Below, one piece after another: positions 8,741 through 15,824 of a stretch of 36,309 nucleotides of DNA. Made by a program: the position numbers and the translations under genes. The notes below the pieces were generated by a model. That model was not told the DNA's origin. It was given only the letters and a program-made list of their open reading frames with translations, and searched no databases. Origin of the DNA: Ruminococcus flavefaciens (GTDB lineage: Bacteria; Bacillota; Clostridia; Oscillospirales; Ruminococcaceae); the NCBI GenBank assembly GCA_002373775.1, contig DFJW01000085.1:20332-56640 (forward strand), given 5' to 3'. Position 1 is the first letter of the stretch. The number at the start of each line of letters is the position of its first letter.

Positions 8741-8823
8741 ACAAATTGCCTCCGTTGGTATTCGGGGATATTATGTGATATGAGCAGGAAAATATTCCTC
8801 CTGCATTAAAAGATACACTAATT

Positions 8824-8852
8824 ATTATAACACATTATTATGTAAAGAGCAA
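8824..8852 (-). promoter_or_regulatory. Promoter of the membrane protein-rluA-luxS operon
   Basis: On the reverse strand, TTGCTC (8847-8852), a 17-nt spacer and TATAAT (8824-8829). The leader of about 75 nt includes a short imperfect hairpin (GCAGGA pairing with TCCTGC, about 8783-8804). Confidence 0.65.
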
Positions 8853-8920
8853 TAGATGCGGAGAAAAACTTGTTGTATATAAAACTTTACCGCATTCAAG
8901 GGCTCAGCATCTTGCTGTGT

Positions 8921-8949
8921 TTGACTTTGGAATGAGAATGTGCTATAAT
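8921..8949 (+). promoter_or_regulatory. Promoter of the methyltransferase gene
   Basis: TTGACT (8921-8926), a 17-nt spacer and TATAAT (8944-8949), close to sigma-A consensus, with a leader of about 50 nt. Confidence 0.8.
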
Positions 8950-9004
8950 CCTTGTATGGACAAAATACACGATATGCTGTGTACTATATAAAAGGAGGAT
9001 CAAT

Positions 9005-9601
9005 ATGTTCTGGGATAAGATATCACCGCTGTACGATCTGTTTGAAAACATCTACAACAGAAAGGTTTTCAACGGCACAGGCGAAAAGGTCGCTGAAATG
9101 ATAGAGCCTACGGACTATGTGCTGGAATGTGCATGTGGTACGGGAGCCATAAGCGTCTATATCGCGCAGAAATGCGGCAGGCTCGTCGCCACTGACTTTT
9201 CTTCCGGCATGCTGAAACAGGCTTCTGAAAAGTGCCGGAAGTATCCGAATGTCACCTTCAGGAAAACTGATATCACCAATATCAAATGCCGCGACGGACA
9301 GTTCGATAAAGTCGTTGCAGGAAATGTCATCCATCTCCTGCCGGAACCGGAAAAAGCTCTGCGCGAACTGGAACGCGCTGTCAGGCCCGGCGGAAGCATC
9401 ATCATCCCTACATATATAAATATGTCAAAAGGCAGCGGCAAACTGGCATCCGGTTTTATCGGTTTCCTCGGCGCGGACTTCAAACGCCAGTTCGACCTTG
9501 ATTCCTACAAACAGTTCTTCAGGGATATGGGCTACGACAACGTCAGCTATTCCGTGGTCGACGGAAGAATGCCCTGTGCTATTGCCGTGATCGTCAAATA
9601 A
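9005..9601 (+). CDS. Class I SAM-dependent methyltransferase
   Basis: This is a soluble 198-aa methyltransferase of the UbiE/Methyltransf_11 kind. The SAM-binding motif I is LECACGTGAIS (about residues 40-50), followed by the acidic VATDFS and later motifs FDKVVAGNVIHLLPEPEKAL and LERAVRPGGSIIIP. The substrate is unknown; the family includes quinone, small-molecule and lipid methyltransferases. AGGAGG (8993-8998) is 6 nt before ATG 9005. It is monocistronic, with its own promoter and a strong terminator. A link with luxS, which detoxifies the S-adenosylhomocysteine product, is only general metabolism and not evidence for a shared pathway. Confidence 0.88.
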   Translation: MFWDKISPLYDLFENIYNRKVFNGTGEKVAEMIEPTDYVLECACGTGAISVYIAQKCGRLVATDFSSGMLKQASEKCRKYPNVTFRKTDITNIKCRDGQFDKVVAGNVIHLLPEPEKALRELERAVRPGGSIIIPTYINMSKGSGKLASGFIGFLGADFKRQFDLDSYKQFFRDMGYDNVSYSVVDGRMPCAIAVIVK

Positions 9602-9604
9602 AAG

Positions 9605-9696
9605 AGCATCTCCCGCACTTGATATCTTTCGGAGTTTTTGTGCCGATGAGGCATAAACTCTGTGCAGAAACATCAAAGTGAAGTGCGGGAGATGCT
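9605..9696. terminator. Bidirectional terminator with a 60-nt structured loop
   Basis: A perfect 16-bp stem (9605-9620 with 9681-9696) encloses 60 nt. The loop holds a second hairpin in which GAGTTT pairs with AAACTC around a TGCC/GGCA pairing. A T-rich run follows on the plus strand (TTTGTTTTTA), and another follows on the minus strand (TTTTATTT). It separates the methyltransferase from the converging XRE gene and can serve both. Confidence 0.85.
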
Positions 9697-9710
9697 TTGT
9701 TTTTATGTGT

Positions 9711-10103
9711 TCACGAAGGGAGACCGTTTATTGCGACGTAGATGATGAACGATGCAAAATCCACAAGAAGGACGGCACCGAGGATTATCGCGGCGATTTT
9801 TATGCCTTTTCTGGCTTTTTTCTCTATCTCTTCCTTGAGGACGGCTTTTGTTTCATCGCTGACCTGAGCCGAGTCTTCGGGCTGAGGATCTGTTTCCGGT
9901 TCGGAAGCTCTGTCGAGTACGAGTTCGTCCAGAGATACTTCGAACAGATCGCTGATAGCCACGAGTTTTTCCATATCCGGAGTGGAATCACCGACTTCCC
10001 ATTTTGAGACGGTCTGCCTTGAAACGTTGAGACGGTTCGCGAGTTCCTCCTGAGATAAGCCTTTCTTCTTGCGAAGGTCGTAAAGTTTGTTATTGAATTC
10101 CAT
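9711..10103 (-). CDS. Membrane-anchored XRE-family transcriptional regulator
   Basis: This 130-aa protein has an N-terminal Cro/C1-type helix-turn-helix (residues about 5-60, with LSQEELANRLNVSRQTVSKWE as the HTH). An acidic linker follows, then a Lys-rich segment and one C-terminal transmembrane helix (KIAAIILGAVLLVDFASFIIYVAI). A DNA-binding domain tethered to the membrane suggests regulation by a membrane partner or by proteolytic release. The longest frame starts further upstream inside the previous gene, but MEFNNKLYDLRKKKG at ATG 10103 is the natural HTH start, with an AGGCAGG ribosome site. It lies one base after the stop of the CPBP protease gene, so the two form an operon. Target genes are unknown. 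Confidence 0.88.
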   Translation of the reverse strand: MEFNNKLYDLRKKKGLSQEELANRLNVSRQTVSKWEVGDSTPDMEKLVAISDLFEVSLDELVLDRASEPETDPQPEDSAQVSDETKAVLKEEIEKKARKGIKIAAIILGAVLLVDFASFIIYVAINGLPS

Positions 10104-10104
10104 A

Positions 10105-11085
10105 TTATGCCTGCCTTTCTTTGTTGTCATTTTTATTAATAAGCCATACAACTGCTGATGCAGCAGCGATGACAGTGCAAGTGATAATGCTTGCCTCTAT
10201 ACCATATTTCCCGCCGTTGAGCAGATTTTCTCCTGCTGACTCCATATTTATGACAGCTGATGATGTGCCTTCACTTCCGCTGAGGTTGAGCCCGAGGACG
10301 CAGCTGAGACAGAAATTCCACATCGAATGAAGACCGCATGCTGCCCAGATGCTCTTTGTGCGGATCGTGAGGAACGAGAACAGGCATGAGATAACTATTA
10401 AGGATAAAATGCCTGAGAGTATATATACTGCTCCTGAACCGCTGAGAGTGCTCAGATGCGGAAGTGTGAATACAATAGCGTTTGCTCCGATGGCAACAGG
10501 GAGAGACACTTTGTCTCTGAGTCCACAGAATACCAATCCTCTGGAAAGGAATTCTTCGGCAGCGCCCTGCACAATAAATCCTCCGAGCATGAGCAGCAGA
10601 ATCGCAATGTTGTTATCCGCGGTAAAACTGCTGTATCTTATCGTGCCTGTAACCATTATAGCAGAAACCGAGACAATAATCAACAATATCCCCAGTACTG
10701 CGCCGATGAACCAGCCCGAAATGTTCTTTGTCACGCCCATTTCCGCAAGCTTCCTTTTTTCTGTCACCTTCCAATAGATGACGCTTACAGCAAGAGGGAC
10801 TATCATACCGTAAAGCTTCAGGAGCGTCATGATGCTGTCACTGAACATTTCACCGTGTAAAAAGTTTTTGCCGCAGCCGAAGAGTACGCCGATGACGAGT
10901 CCTTCAGCAAGAAATATTCCAGCCAGATAGCACAGTCCGAAAGCGAGCAGCTTTTTTAGAGCGAGCTGAGCAGCTGGCATATCAGTTCTATTGTTGAAAG
11001 GGCTGATATTTTTCAGAAATGATTTCACTTTACCAGTGCTTTTTCTGCTGACTGAGAGCTGAGTCGATGCGATATTTTCCTTCAT
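10105..11085 (-). CDS. CPBP-family intramembrane glutamic protease (CAAX/Abi)
   Basis: This 326-aa multi-pass membrane protein carries the CPBP (Rce1-like, Abi) motifs: the glutamate pair E177-E178 with R182 in AAEEFLSRGL, a histidine in FTLPHLS, and a final histidine in GLHSMWN. Members include Rce1-type proteases, bacteriocin self-immunity proteins and regulators. About eight hydrophobic segments are visible, and the N-terminal 40 residues are polar and basic. AAGGAGG lies just before ATG 11085. The next gene starts one base after its stop and encodes a membrane-tethered XRE regulator, so cleavage of that regulator is one possible role. Bacteriocin immunity is another, although no bacteriocin gene is seen nearby. 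Confidence 0.87.
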   Translation of the reverse strand: MKENIASTQLSVSRKSTGKVKSFLKNISPFNNRTDMPAAQLALKKLLAFGLCYLAGIFLAEGLVIGVLFGCGKNFLHGEMFSDSIMTLLKLYGMIVPLAVSVIYWKVTEKRKLAEMGVTKNISGWFIGAVLGILLIIVSVSAIMVTGTIRYSSFTADNNIAILLLMLGGFIVQGAAEEFLSRGLVFCGLRDKVSLPVAIGANAIVFTLPHLSTLSGSGAVYILSGILSLIVISCLFSFLTIRTKSIWAACGLHSMWNFCLSCVLGLNLSGSEGTSSAVINMESAGENLLNGGKYGIEASIITCTVIAAASAVVWLINKNDNKERQA

Positions 11086-11100
11086 AGATGATACCTCCTT

Positions 11101-11117
11101 CTATCGTCCGGCGATAG
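11101..11117 (-). promoter_or_regulatory. Hairpin abutting the CPBP gene ribosome site
   Basis: CTATCG and CGATAG form a perfect 6-bp stem around a 5-nt loop, ending a few bases before the AAGGAGG of the CPBP gene. It could modulate ribosome access or mark a protein site. It has no T-run. Confidence 0.45.
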
Positions 11118-11134
11118 ATTTTTTCTATATATCC

Positions 11135-11163
11135 ATGGTACCATTTCAGCTCCGGTAAGTCTA
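11135..11163 (-). promoter_or_regulatory. Weak candidate promoter of the CPBP-XRE operon
   Basis: On the reverse strand, TAGACT (11158-11163), a 17-nt spacer and TACCAT (11135-11140) with an extended -10 (TGG). Both boxes match only four of six consensus bases. A better TTGACA at about 11182-11187 has no good -10 at the right distance. Upstream lies GTCAACG (11184-11190) facing CGTTGAC (11220-11226), a possible operator. Confidence 0.35.
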
Positions 11164-11308
11164 CCAACTGCACTTAACAATTTGTCAACGAACGCTGACA
11201 ATCGCGTTACATTTCGTTGCGTTGACGATATATAGCGGAATTCTTGATGCTGCAATCTTGGCGTGCTGAATCCGTTTTCAGTAAGTAAGGTTCAGCGATA
11301 AACAAAAA

Positions 11309-11332
11309 GCACTTCCTCAACAGAGAAAGTGC
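11309..11332 (-). terminator. Second terminator downstream of the tRNA cluster
   Basis: On the reverse strand GCACTT and AAGTGC close a 12-nt loop and are followed by TTTTTGTTT. It lies about 50 nt beyond the tRNA-His terminator with no gene between them, so it is either a backup terminator or the end of a short unrecognised transcript. Confidence 0.6.
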
Positions 11333-11378
11333 CATATAAATTATTCTGTTGCGGTTCGGATCAAACTTTCATACGCGG

Positions 11379-11413
11379 AAAAAGCGCGGTCCAGATAAAC
11401 TGAACCGCGCTTT
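11379..11413 (-). terminator. tRNA cluster terminator
   Basis: On the reverse strand AAAGCGCGGTTCAG pairs with CTGGACCGCGCTTT (one wobble) around a 5-nt loop and runs into a T-tract. It lies shortly after the encoded CCA of tRNA-His. Confidence 0.85.
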
Positions 11414-11432
11414 GGCTGCGCGAACTCCGCGC

Positions 11433-11510
11433 TGGGGTGGGAGATGGGATTCGAACCCACGGTCTTCGGGACCACAATCCGACGCTTTAACCAGCTAAGC
11501 TACACCCACC
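11433..11510 (-). tRNA. tRNA-His (GTG), CCA encoded
   Basis: The reverse strand folds into a cloverleaf with anticodon loop TTGTGGT (GTG, His). The acceptor fits only when an extra 5' G (position -1) pairs with C73, the known identity element of tRNA-His, and CCA then follows directly. The T arm is GTGGG-TTCGAAT-CCCAT. Two internal oppositions look unpaired: U6/U67 in the acceptor and A31/C39 at the base of the anticodon loop. It is the last of three tRNA genes read leftwards. Confidence 0.93.
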
Positions 11511-11523
11511 ATATAAATAAAAA

Positions 11524-11565
11524 CGAAGCTCCCCATTAAATGGGAACATATAACGGAGAGTTTCG
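11524..11565 (-). terminator. Possible terminator or processing hairpin between tRNA-Arg and tRNA-His
   Basis: On the reverse strand CGAAACTCTCC pairs imperfectly with GGGGAGCTTCG around a loop that contains an inner CCCATT/AATGGG hairpin, followed by TTTTTATTT. If it works as a terminator, tRNA-His depends on read-through or on a promoter of its own that I did not find. Confidence 0.5.
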
Positions 11566-11568
11566 GAA

Positions 11569-11645
11569 TGGCGCGCCTTGCTGGATTCGAACCAGCGGCT
11601 TACTGCTTAGAAGGCAGTTACTCTATCCAGCTGAGTTAAAGGCGC
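11569..11645 (-). tRNA. tRNA-Arg (TCT), CCA encoded
   Basis: A clean cloverleaf on the reverse strand. The acceptor GCGCCTT pairs perfectly with AAGGCGC, the anticodon loop CTTCTAA gives TCT (Arg, AGA/AGG codons), the T arm contains GGTTCGAATCC, and discriminator G precedes encoded CCA. It is the middle gene of the cluster. Confidence 0.95.
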
Positions 11646-11657
11646 ATAGATAAAATC

Positions 11658-11673
11658 AGCAGCCAAGGCTGCT
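11658..11673 (-). other. Hairpin between tRNA-Gly and tRNA-Arg
   Basis: AGCAGCC and GGCTGCT form a perfect 7-bp stem with a 2-nt loop in the spacer. It lacks a proper T-run, so a role in precursor processing is more likely than termination. Confidence 0.5.
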
Positions 11674-11679
11674 TAAAAA

Positions 11680-11753
<74 letters not shown>

Positions 11754-11773
11754 ATGGCGTTTCAACAGATAAT

Positions 11774-11802
11774 ATTGTATCATAACGAATCGGAAAAGTC
11801 AA
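11774..11802 (-). promoter_or_regulatory. tRNA cluster promoter
   Basis: On the reverse strand, TTGACT (11797-11802), a 17-nt spacer and TACAAT (11774-11779), about 20 nt before tRNA-Gly. Confidence 0.8.
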
Positions 11803-11975
11803 TACCCGAAATGAAAAAAAGTCATAATAAACAAAAAGAATTTTTGACATGTCTGATTCAGTGTGAAAATGACGAATGTGTATATGAGCAAAGCAGACGG
11901 AGAGTGTTCCTGCAAATAATAATGAAGGCGAATTGAAAAATAACAGCGAAAAATGCAAAATAGTTGCAAAATCCA

Positions 11976-12004
11976 TTGACATCAGTTTGACAATGTATTA
12001 TCAT
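11976..12004 (+). promoter_or_regulatory. Promoter of the hybrid transporter operon
   Basis: TTGACA (11976-11981), a 17-nt spacer and TATCAT (11999-12004). A second TTGACA at 11987-11992 has no matching -10. Transcription should start near 12011, leaving a leader of about 210 nt. I see no gene or recognisable element between the tRNA promoter and here (11803-11975). Confidence 0.7.
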
Positions 12005-12009
12005 AGTAT

Positions 12010-12219
12010 TCAGAAAGAGCAGACAGCACATATGGTATATAATTAAATAAAAAATATTTGTGGCACCGTCGTCTTTTTTGGCTCCCTGTGACACTTATAT
12101 AAGAGGGCGGCAGTTGATATCCGTTTTGGCAGGGAGCAGAGGCATTATTCAGGTGCAGCTGTCATAAGTTACAGGTAAAGACCGGAAAACGGATAAATAA
12201 ACATCAGAGGTGTGATAGA
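12010..12219 (+). promoter_or_regulatory. Long structured 5' leader with mutually exclusive pairings
   Basis: The predicted leader contains two perfect long-range pairings that cross. GCTCCCTG (12081-12088) pairs with CAGGGAGC (12130-12137). ATCCGTTTT (12119-12127), inside that loop, is complementary to AAAACGGAT (12186-12194) near the ribosome site. A third, imperfect pairing joins CTGTGACACTTAT (12086-12098) to ATAAGTTACAG (about 12164-12174). The helices therefore compete or form a pseudoknot. GAGG (12207-12210) is 9 nt before the ATG. There is no T-box sequence, and I recognise no known riboswitch consensus. A cis-regulatory RNA is an inference from the pairings. Confidence 0.5.
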
Positions 12220-13113
12220 ATGGAGAAAAGAGTCAGGGTGAAGAACCAATGCGGAAAGCGGGGAGAGAAAGTTTTCAGCTATGCCTGTATAGTGCCGAGC
12301 ATCATAGGAGTGCTGATATTCTTCCTGATACCCTTTGGCATAATAGTTTATTATTCAACGATAAACAATGCGGTCATGAAGGACTATGTGGGACTGGAGA
12401 ATTACCATAAGCTTCTGGACAACATGGCATTCCGGAGGGCTGCAAAGAATACGGCGCTCTTCTCTGTGATATCAGTTCCGCTGGCGGTGATACTTCCGCT
12501 GCTTCTGGCAATGCTGCTGGAAAGATGCGTCAGAGGAAAGAGTATTTTCAGGACCTTCTTCCTGAGCCCGCTCATGGTACCGACTGCTTCGGTAGTACTT
12601 GTATGGCAGGTGCTCTTTCACAATCATGGAACTATTAATCAGGTCGTTGAGACTTTCGGAGGCACTCCGGTAGACTGGCTGAAATCTTCAAAAGGAATGC
12701 TGGTCATTATCCTGATGTTCCTCTGGAAGAATATGGGATACAACATGATACTCTTCATGTCAGCACTCGGAGGCATTCCCAAAGACATAATCGAAGTTGC
12801 CGATCTTGAAGGCGCCGGTGCAGTTTACAAATTCTTCCACATAAAGCTCAGATACCTTTCACCCACGATAGTTTTCGTGCTTATACTTTCACTCATCAAT
12901 TCATTCAAGATATTCCGCGAGGTCTACCTGCTGACCGGCGGACATCCGGTGCAGAAGCTGTATATGCTCCAGCATTTCATGAACAACACCTTTGAAGATC
13001 TGAATTATCAGAAACTCTCGGCAGCGGCAGTGCTCTTCGCTCTTGTTATGATAGTGATAATCGCCGTGCTTCTCATAGCGGAGAATATCTTCGGAAAGGA
13101 TGTGGAGAACTGA
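12220..13113 (+). CDS. ABC transporter permease, MalF type (sugar importer family)
   Basis: This 297-aa integral membrane protein is one half of a carbohydrate-type (CUT1) ABC importer channel. It has about six transmembrane helices after a basic cytoplasmic N-terminus. The EAA loop that docks the ATPase is DIIEVADLEGAGAVYKFFHI (about residue 190), with the expected acidic residue and Gly. It resembles MalF/UgpA-type permeases of the short class, without the large MalF periplasmic loop. It begins a tightly packed five-gene operon: its TGA overlaps the ATG of the second permease by one base. No ATPase gene is in the operon, so a shared MsmX/MsmK-like ATPase encoded elsewhere is needed. The substrate is not indicated by nearby glycosidases. 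Confidence 0.92.
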   Translation: MEKRVRVKNQCGKRGEKVFSYACIVPSIIGVLIFFLIPFGIIVYYSTINNAVMKDYVGLENYHKLLDNMAFRRAAKNTALFSVISVPLAVILPLLLAMLLERCVRGKSIFRTFFLSPLMVPTASVVLVWQVLFHNHGTINQVVETFGGTPVDWLKSSKGMLVIILMFLWKNMGYNMILFMSALGGIPKDIIEVADLEGAGAVYKFFHIKLRYLSPTIVFVLILSLINSFKIFREVYLLTGGHPVQKLYMLQHFMNNTFEDLNYQKLSAAAVLFALVMIVIIAVLLIAENIFGKDVEN

Positions 13114-14015
13114 TGACAGTTGAGAGAAAAAGCCGCCGCATAAACAATGTTGTGCTGACAGTGCTCATAGCCATAGCCGCTGTCACATTCATAGTTCCGA
13201 CTATCCTGACTATAGCGAATTCATTTATGAGCAGCAATGAGATCGCAGCCAATTACGGCGTTATGTTCGGAAATATGACGGACGGAAAAAAGACGTTCAT
13301 AGCAGATGATGTGAACCTGAAATTCATCCCTGACAAAGTCGTGATAGATCAGTACAAGTCGGTGCTGATACTCAATTCGGATTATCTTCTCAAATTCTGG
13401 AATTCAGTGATACTGACAGTGCCGATAACCCTTTTCCAGCTTATCATCGCGATACTCACTTCCTACGGATTTTCAAGATACCCGGGAAAGATAAAGGGAC
13501 TCATCTTTTTTACATATATAATACTCATGCTGATGCCCTATCAGGTAACGCTGGTGCCGAATTATCTCGTTGCCGATAAGTTCGGCCTGCTGAATACGCG
13601 GTGGTCAATAATACTTCCGGCGATATTCTCTCCCTTCAGTATCTTCCTCCTGACCAAAGTCATGAGGCGAGTGCCGGTCTCATATGTTGAAGCTGCAAAG
13701 CTGGACGGAGCAAGCGAATTGCAGATACTCACCAAGATATATCTCCCACTCTGCAAGGGGGCGATAATATCAGTTGCCATGCTGGTCTTCATCGACTACT
13801 GGAACATGGTCGAGCAGCCGCTCATCATGCTCATAACTGATGATGCAAAGGCGATGCAGCCGCTTTCAGTGTTCCTTTCGCAGATAAATACCAGCGATGT
13901 GGGACTGGCGTTCGCAGTAGGTGTTGTGTATATGATACCCACGATACTCATGTTCCTCTACGGAGAGGATTATCTCGTCGAAGGCATAACCTATGCCGGC
14001 GGCATCAAAGGATGA
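13113..14015 (+). CDS. ABC transporter permease, MalG type (sugar importer family)
   Basis: This is the partner permease, 300 aa and about six helices. The EAA motif is VEAAKLDGASELQILTKIYLP (about residues 190-210), close to consensus. Between the first and second helices lies an extracytoplasmic insert (about residues 35-80) ending in DQYKSVLI, as in many MalG-type subunits. The protein ends EGITYAGGIKG, a classic MalG-family C-terminus that contacts the ATPase. ATG 13113 shares one base with the preceding TGA. The adaptor-like gene starts 36 nt downstream. Confidence 0.93.
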   Translation: MTVERKSRRINNVVLTVLIAIAAVTFIVPTILTIANSFMSSNEIAANYGVMFGNMTDGKKTFIADDVNLKFIPDKVVIDQYKSVLILNSDYLLKFWNSVILTVPITLFQLIIAILTSYGFSRYPGKIKGLIFFTYIILMLMPYQVTLVPNYLVADKFGLLNTRWSIILPAIFSPFSIFLLTKVMRRVPVSYVEAAKLDGASELQILTKIYLPLCKGAIISVAMLVFIDYWNMVEQPLIMLITDDAKAMQPLSVFLSQINTSDVGLAFAVGVVYMIPTILMFLYGEDYLVEGITYAGGIKG

Positions 14016-14051
14016 TATGTGCGGAAATAATGATATAAAGGAGAATCGACT

Positions 14052-15809
14052 ATGAGTGACAATACAACTAATAATGCACCTCAGCCGGCTGAGAAGGAAA
14101 CAGCCGTTCTGGCTGCTGAAAAAACTGAAAAAGAACCGCGGCGCAAGCGGGAGATCATCAAGACTATACTTATACTGTTCCTTGCGGGACTTCTGATACT
14201 CACTTTCTTTTCAAATACTATAATGAACAAGTCCCTCGCGGAGATCACCACTGAGAAGGTGAGCAGCGGAAAACTCACGCAGCGAGTACGCGGAAGCGGA
14301 ATGATCGAATCGAACCGCTCATATGAAGTCGCAGTGGACGGCGAAAGGATAGTTGACACAGTCCTTATTAAGGAAGGACAGGAAGTCGAAAAGGATGATG
14401 TGCTTTTCACTGTTGTGGGCAAGGAGAGTGCTGAACTCGAAGAAGCAAACGAGACTCTTGAAGGTCTTGAGTATGAGTACCAGAAAATGCTGGTAACTGC
14501 TCCTGAAGACTATTCCACACAGAATCAGAGCATAAAGAATGCCCGTGAGGATCTGAGTCAGGCTATAGCAAAGAGAGACAAGGCTTACAACAGCGAAGCC
14601 TACTACGATCAGCTCAGAGCAAACCTCAAAACTGCCAAGAGCGACCAGACGAAATATTCAGCCCAGAAGGAAAAGCTCTCTGCTACGATATCTGCTCTTG
14701 ATTCCAATGATTACTCAATGGCAGCTCCCGAGCTCATCGGAGATATGGTTTCCATTTATTCTGCCTATACAGATGCTGAGAACGAATATCAGGCTGCATA
14801 CACCGCTTATTCACAGGCGCTTGAGACCGAAAGCGAGAATGCCGAGATAGCAAAGGCTGATGCCGATGCCAAGGAAGCTGCAAGAGATGCTGCAAAGCAG
14901 TACTACGAGGATTCCAAGAGCCTTGTGCGCAGTTCGCTGGTTGGACAGCTTGAAACCGCAGAGAGCGACCTTGCTTCTGCTGATTCCAGAGTAGAGGATA
15001 TCGAGGCGGAATTACAGGATGCTCCCACAATGACATACGAAGAGTGCGTTGCAGATGTTCAGGCAAAGCAGCGTGAGCTGGAATCCCTGATAATAGAGCT
15101 CAACAAGTCCCAGAGCGAGAACAATATGAACGGTCAGCTCTCCGACCTGGAACTTGAAGCCAAGAAAAAGGCTATCGAGAAGCAGAAGAAAAAGATAGAA
15201 GAACTGAAAAAGAATTCCACTGCTACAGAGGTCAGGGCTAAGTACAGCGGCGTCGTCAGCAGAGTGGATATCAAGGCGAACGATACGCTCACACCGGATA
15301 TGACGGCGGCTGTTATCGACCTTGCAGATGAAGGATATACCGTAAAAGTGAGCATCGAAGCTGACAAGGCAAAGAAGGTAAAGACCGGCGCAAAAGCCGA
15401 TATCGTGAATTACTGGGGCGATCCTCTGGAGGCGGTCCTCACTGAGATAAAGAGCGATCCTTCAGGAAACTCCAGAAACCGCGAACTCGTTTTCTCCATA
15501 ACGGGAAATGCTGACTCGGGAACGTTCATTGATCTCTCTATCCCATGCGGAAGCGGTACATATGATACTATAGTTCCCAAGAGCGCTGTTCATCACGACA
15601 ACGACGGCGATTTCATAATGAAAGTCAGATCAAAGAGCACACCCCTCGGAAACAGATACTACGCAGAGAGAGTAGGCGTTGAAGTGCTCTCCTCAGACGA
15701 AGCTTCAATGGCAGTCAGCGGAACTCTGTCCCCCGGAGAATACGTTATAACCGCATGCAGCAAATCAGTCTCGCCCGGAGATCAGGTGCGCATGAAGGAT
15801 GACGATTAA
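14052..15809 (+). CDS. HlyD/MFP-family membrane fusion (adaptor) protein
   Basis: This 585-aa protein has one N-terminal membrane helix (about residues 37-57) after a charged cytoplasmic tail. A short first lipoyl-like half follows (SGKLTQRVRGSGMIESN... VLIKEGQEVEKDDVLFTV), then a very long alpha-helical coiled coil (about 120-395, rich in Ala, Glu and Lys). The second lipoyl half is VRAKYSGVVSRVDIKANDTL, and beta-barrel and membrane-proximal domains complete the MFP fold. Such adaptors normally partner exporters (MacA/YknX in Gram-positives). Here it sits in an operon with importer permeases and a binding protein. AAAGGAG lies about 7 nt before the ATG. Its family is clear; its role in this operon is not. 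Confidence 0.88.
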   Translation: MSDNTTNNAPQPAEKETAVLAAEKTEKEPRRKREIIKTILILFLAGLLILTFFSNTIMNKSLAEITTEKVSSGKLTQRVRGSGMIESNRSYEVAVDGERIVDTVLIKEGQEVEKDDVLFTVVGKESAELEEANETLEGLEYEYQKMLVTAPEDYSTQNQSIKNAREDLSQAIAKRDKAYNSEAYYDQLRANLKTAKSDQTKYSAQKEKLSATISALDSNDYSMAAPELIGDMVSIYSAYTDAENEYQAAYTAYSQALETESENAEIAKADADAKEAARDAAKQYYEDSKSLVRSSLVGQLETAESDLASADSRVEDIEAELQDAPTMTYEECVADVQAKQRELESLIIELNKSQSENNMNGQLSDLELEAKKKAIEKQKKKIEELKKNSTATEVRAKYSGVVSRVDIKANDTLTPDMTAAVIDLADEGYTVKVSIEADKAKKVKTGAKADIVNYWGDPLEAVLTEIKSDPSGNSRNRELVFSITGNADSGTFIDLSIPCGSGTYDTIVPKSAVHHDNDGDFIMKVRSKSTPLGNRYYAERVGVEVLSSDEASMAVSGTLSPGEYVITACSKSVSPGDQVRMKDDD

Positions 15810-15824
15810 GGCGGTGAACGCTTG

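Noticed and set aside
12010..12219. T-box or known riboswitch upstream of the transporter operon
   Set aside because: No T-box sequence or recognisable riboswitch core is present; only unexplained pairings remain, so it is reported as an unclassified leader.
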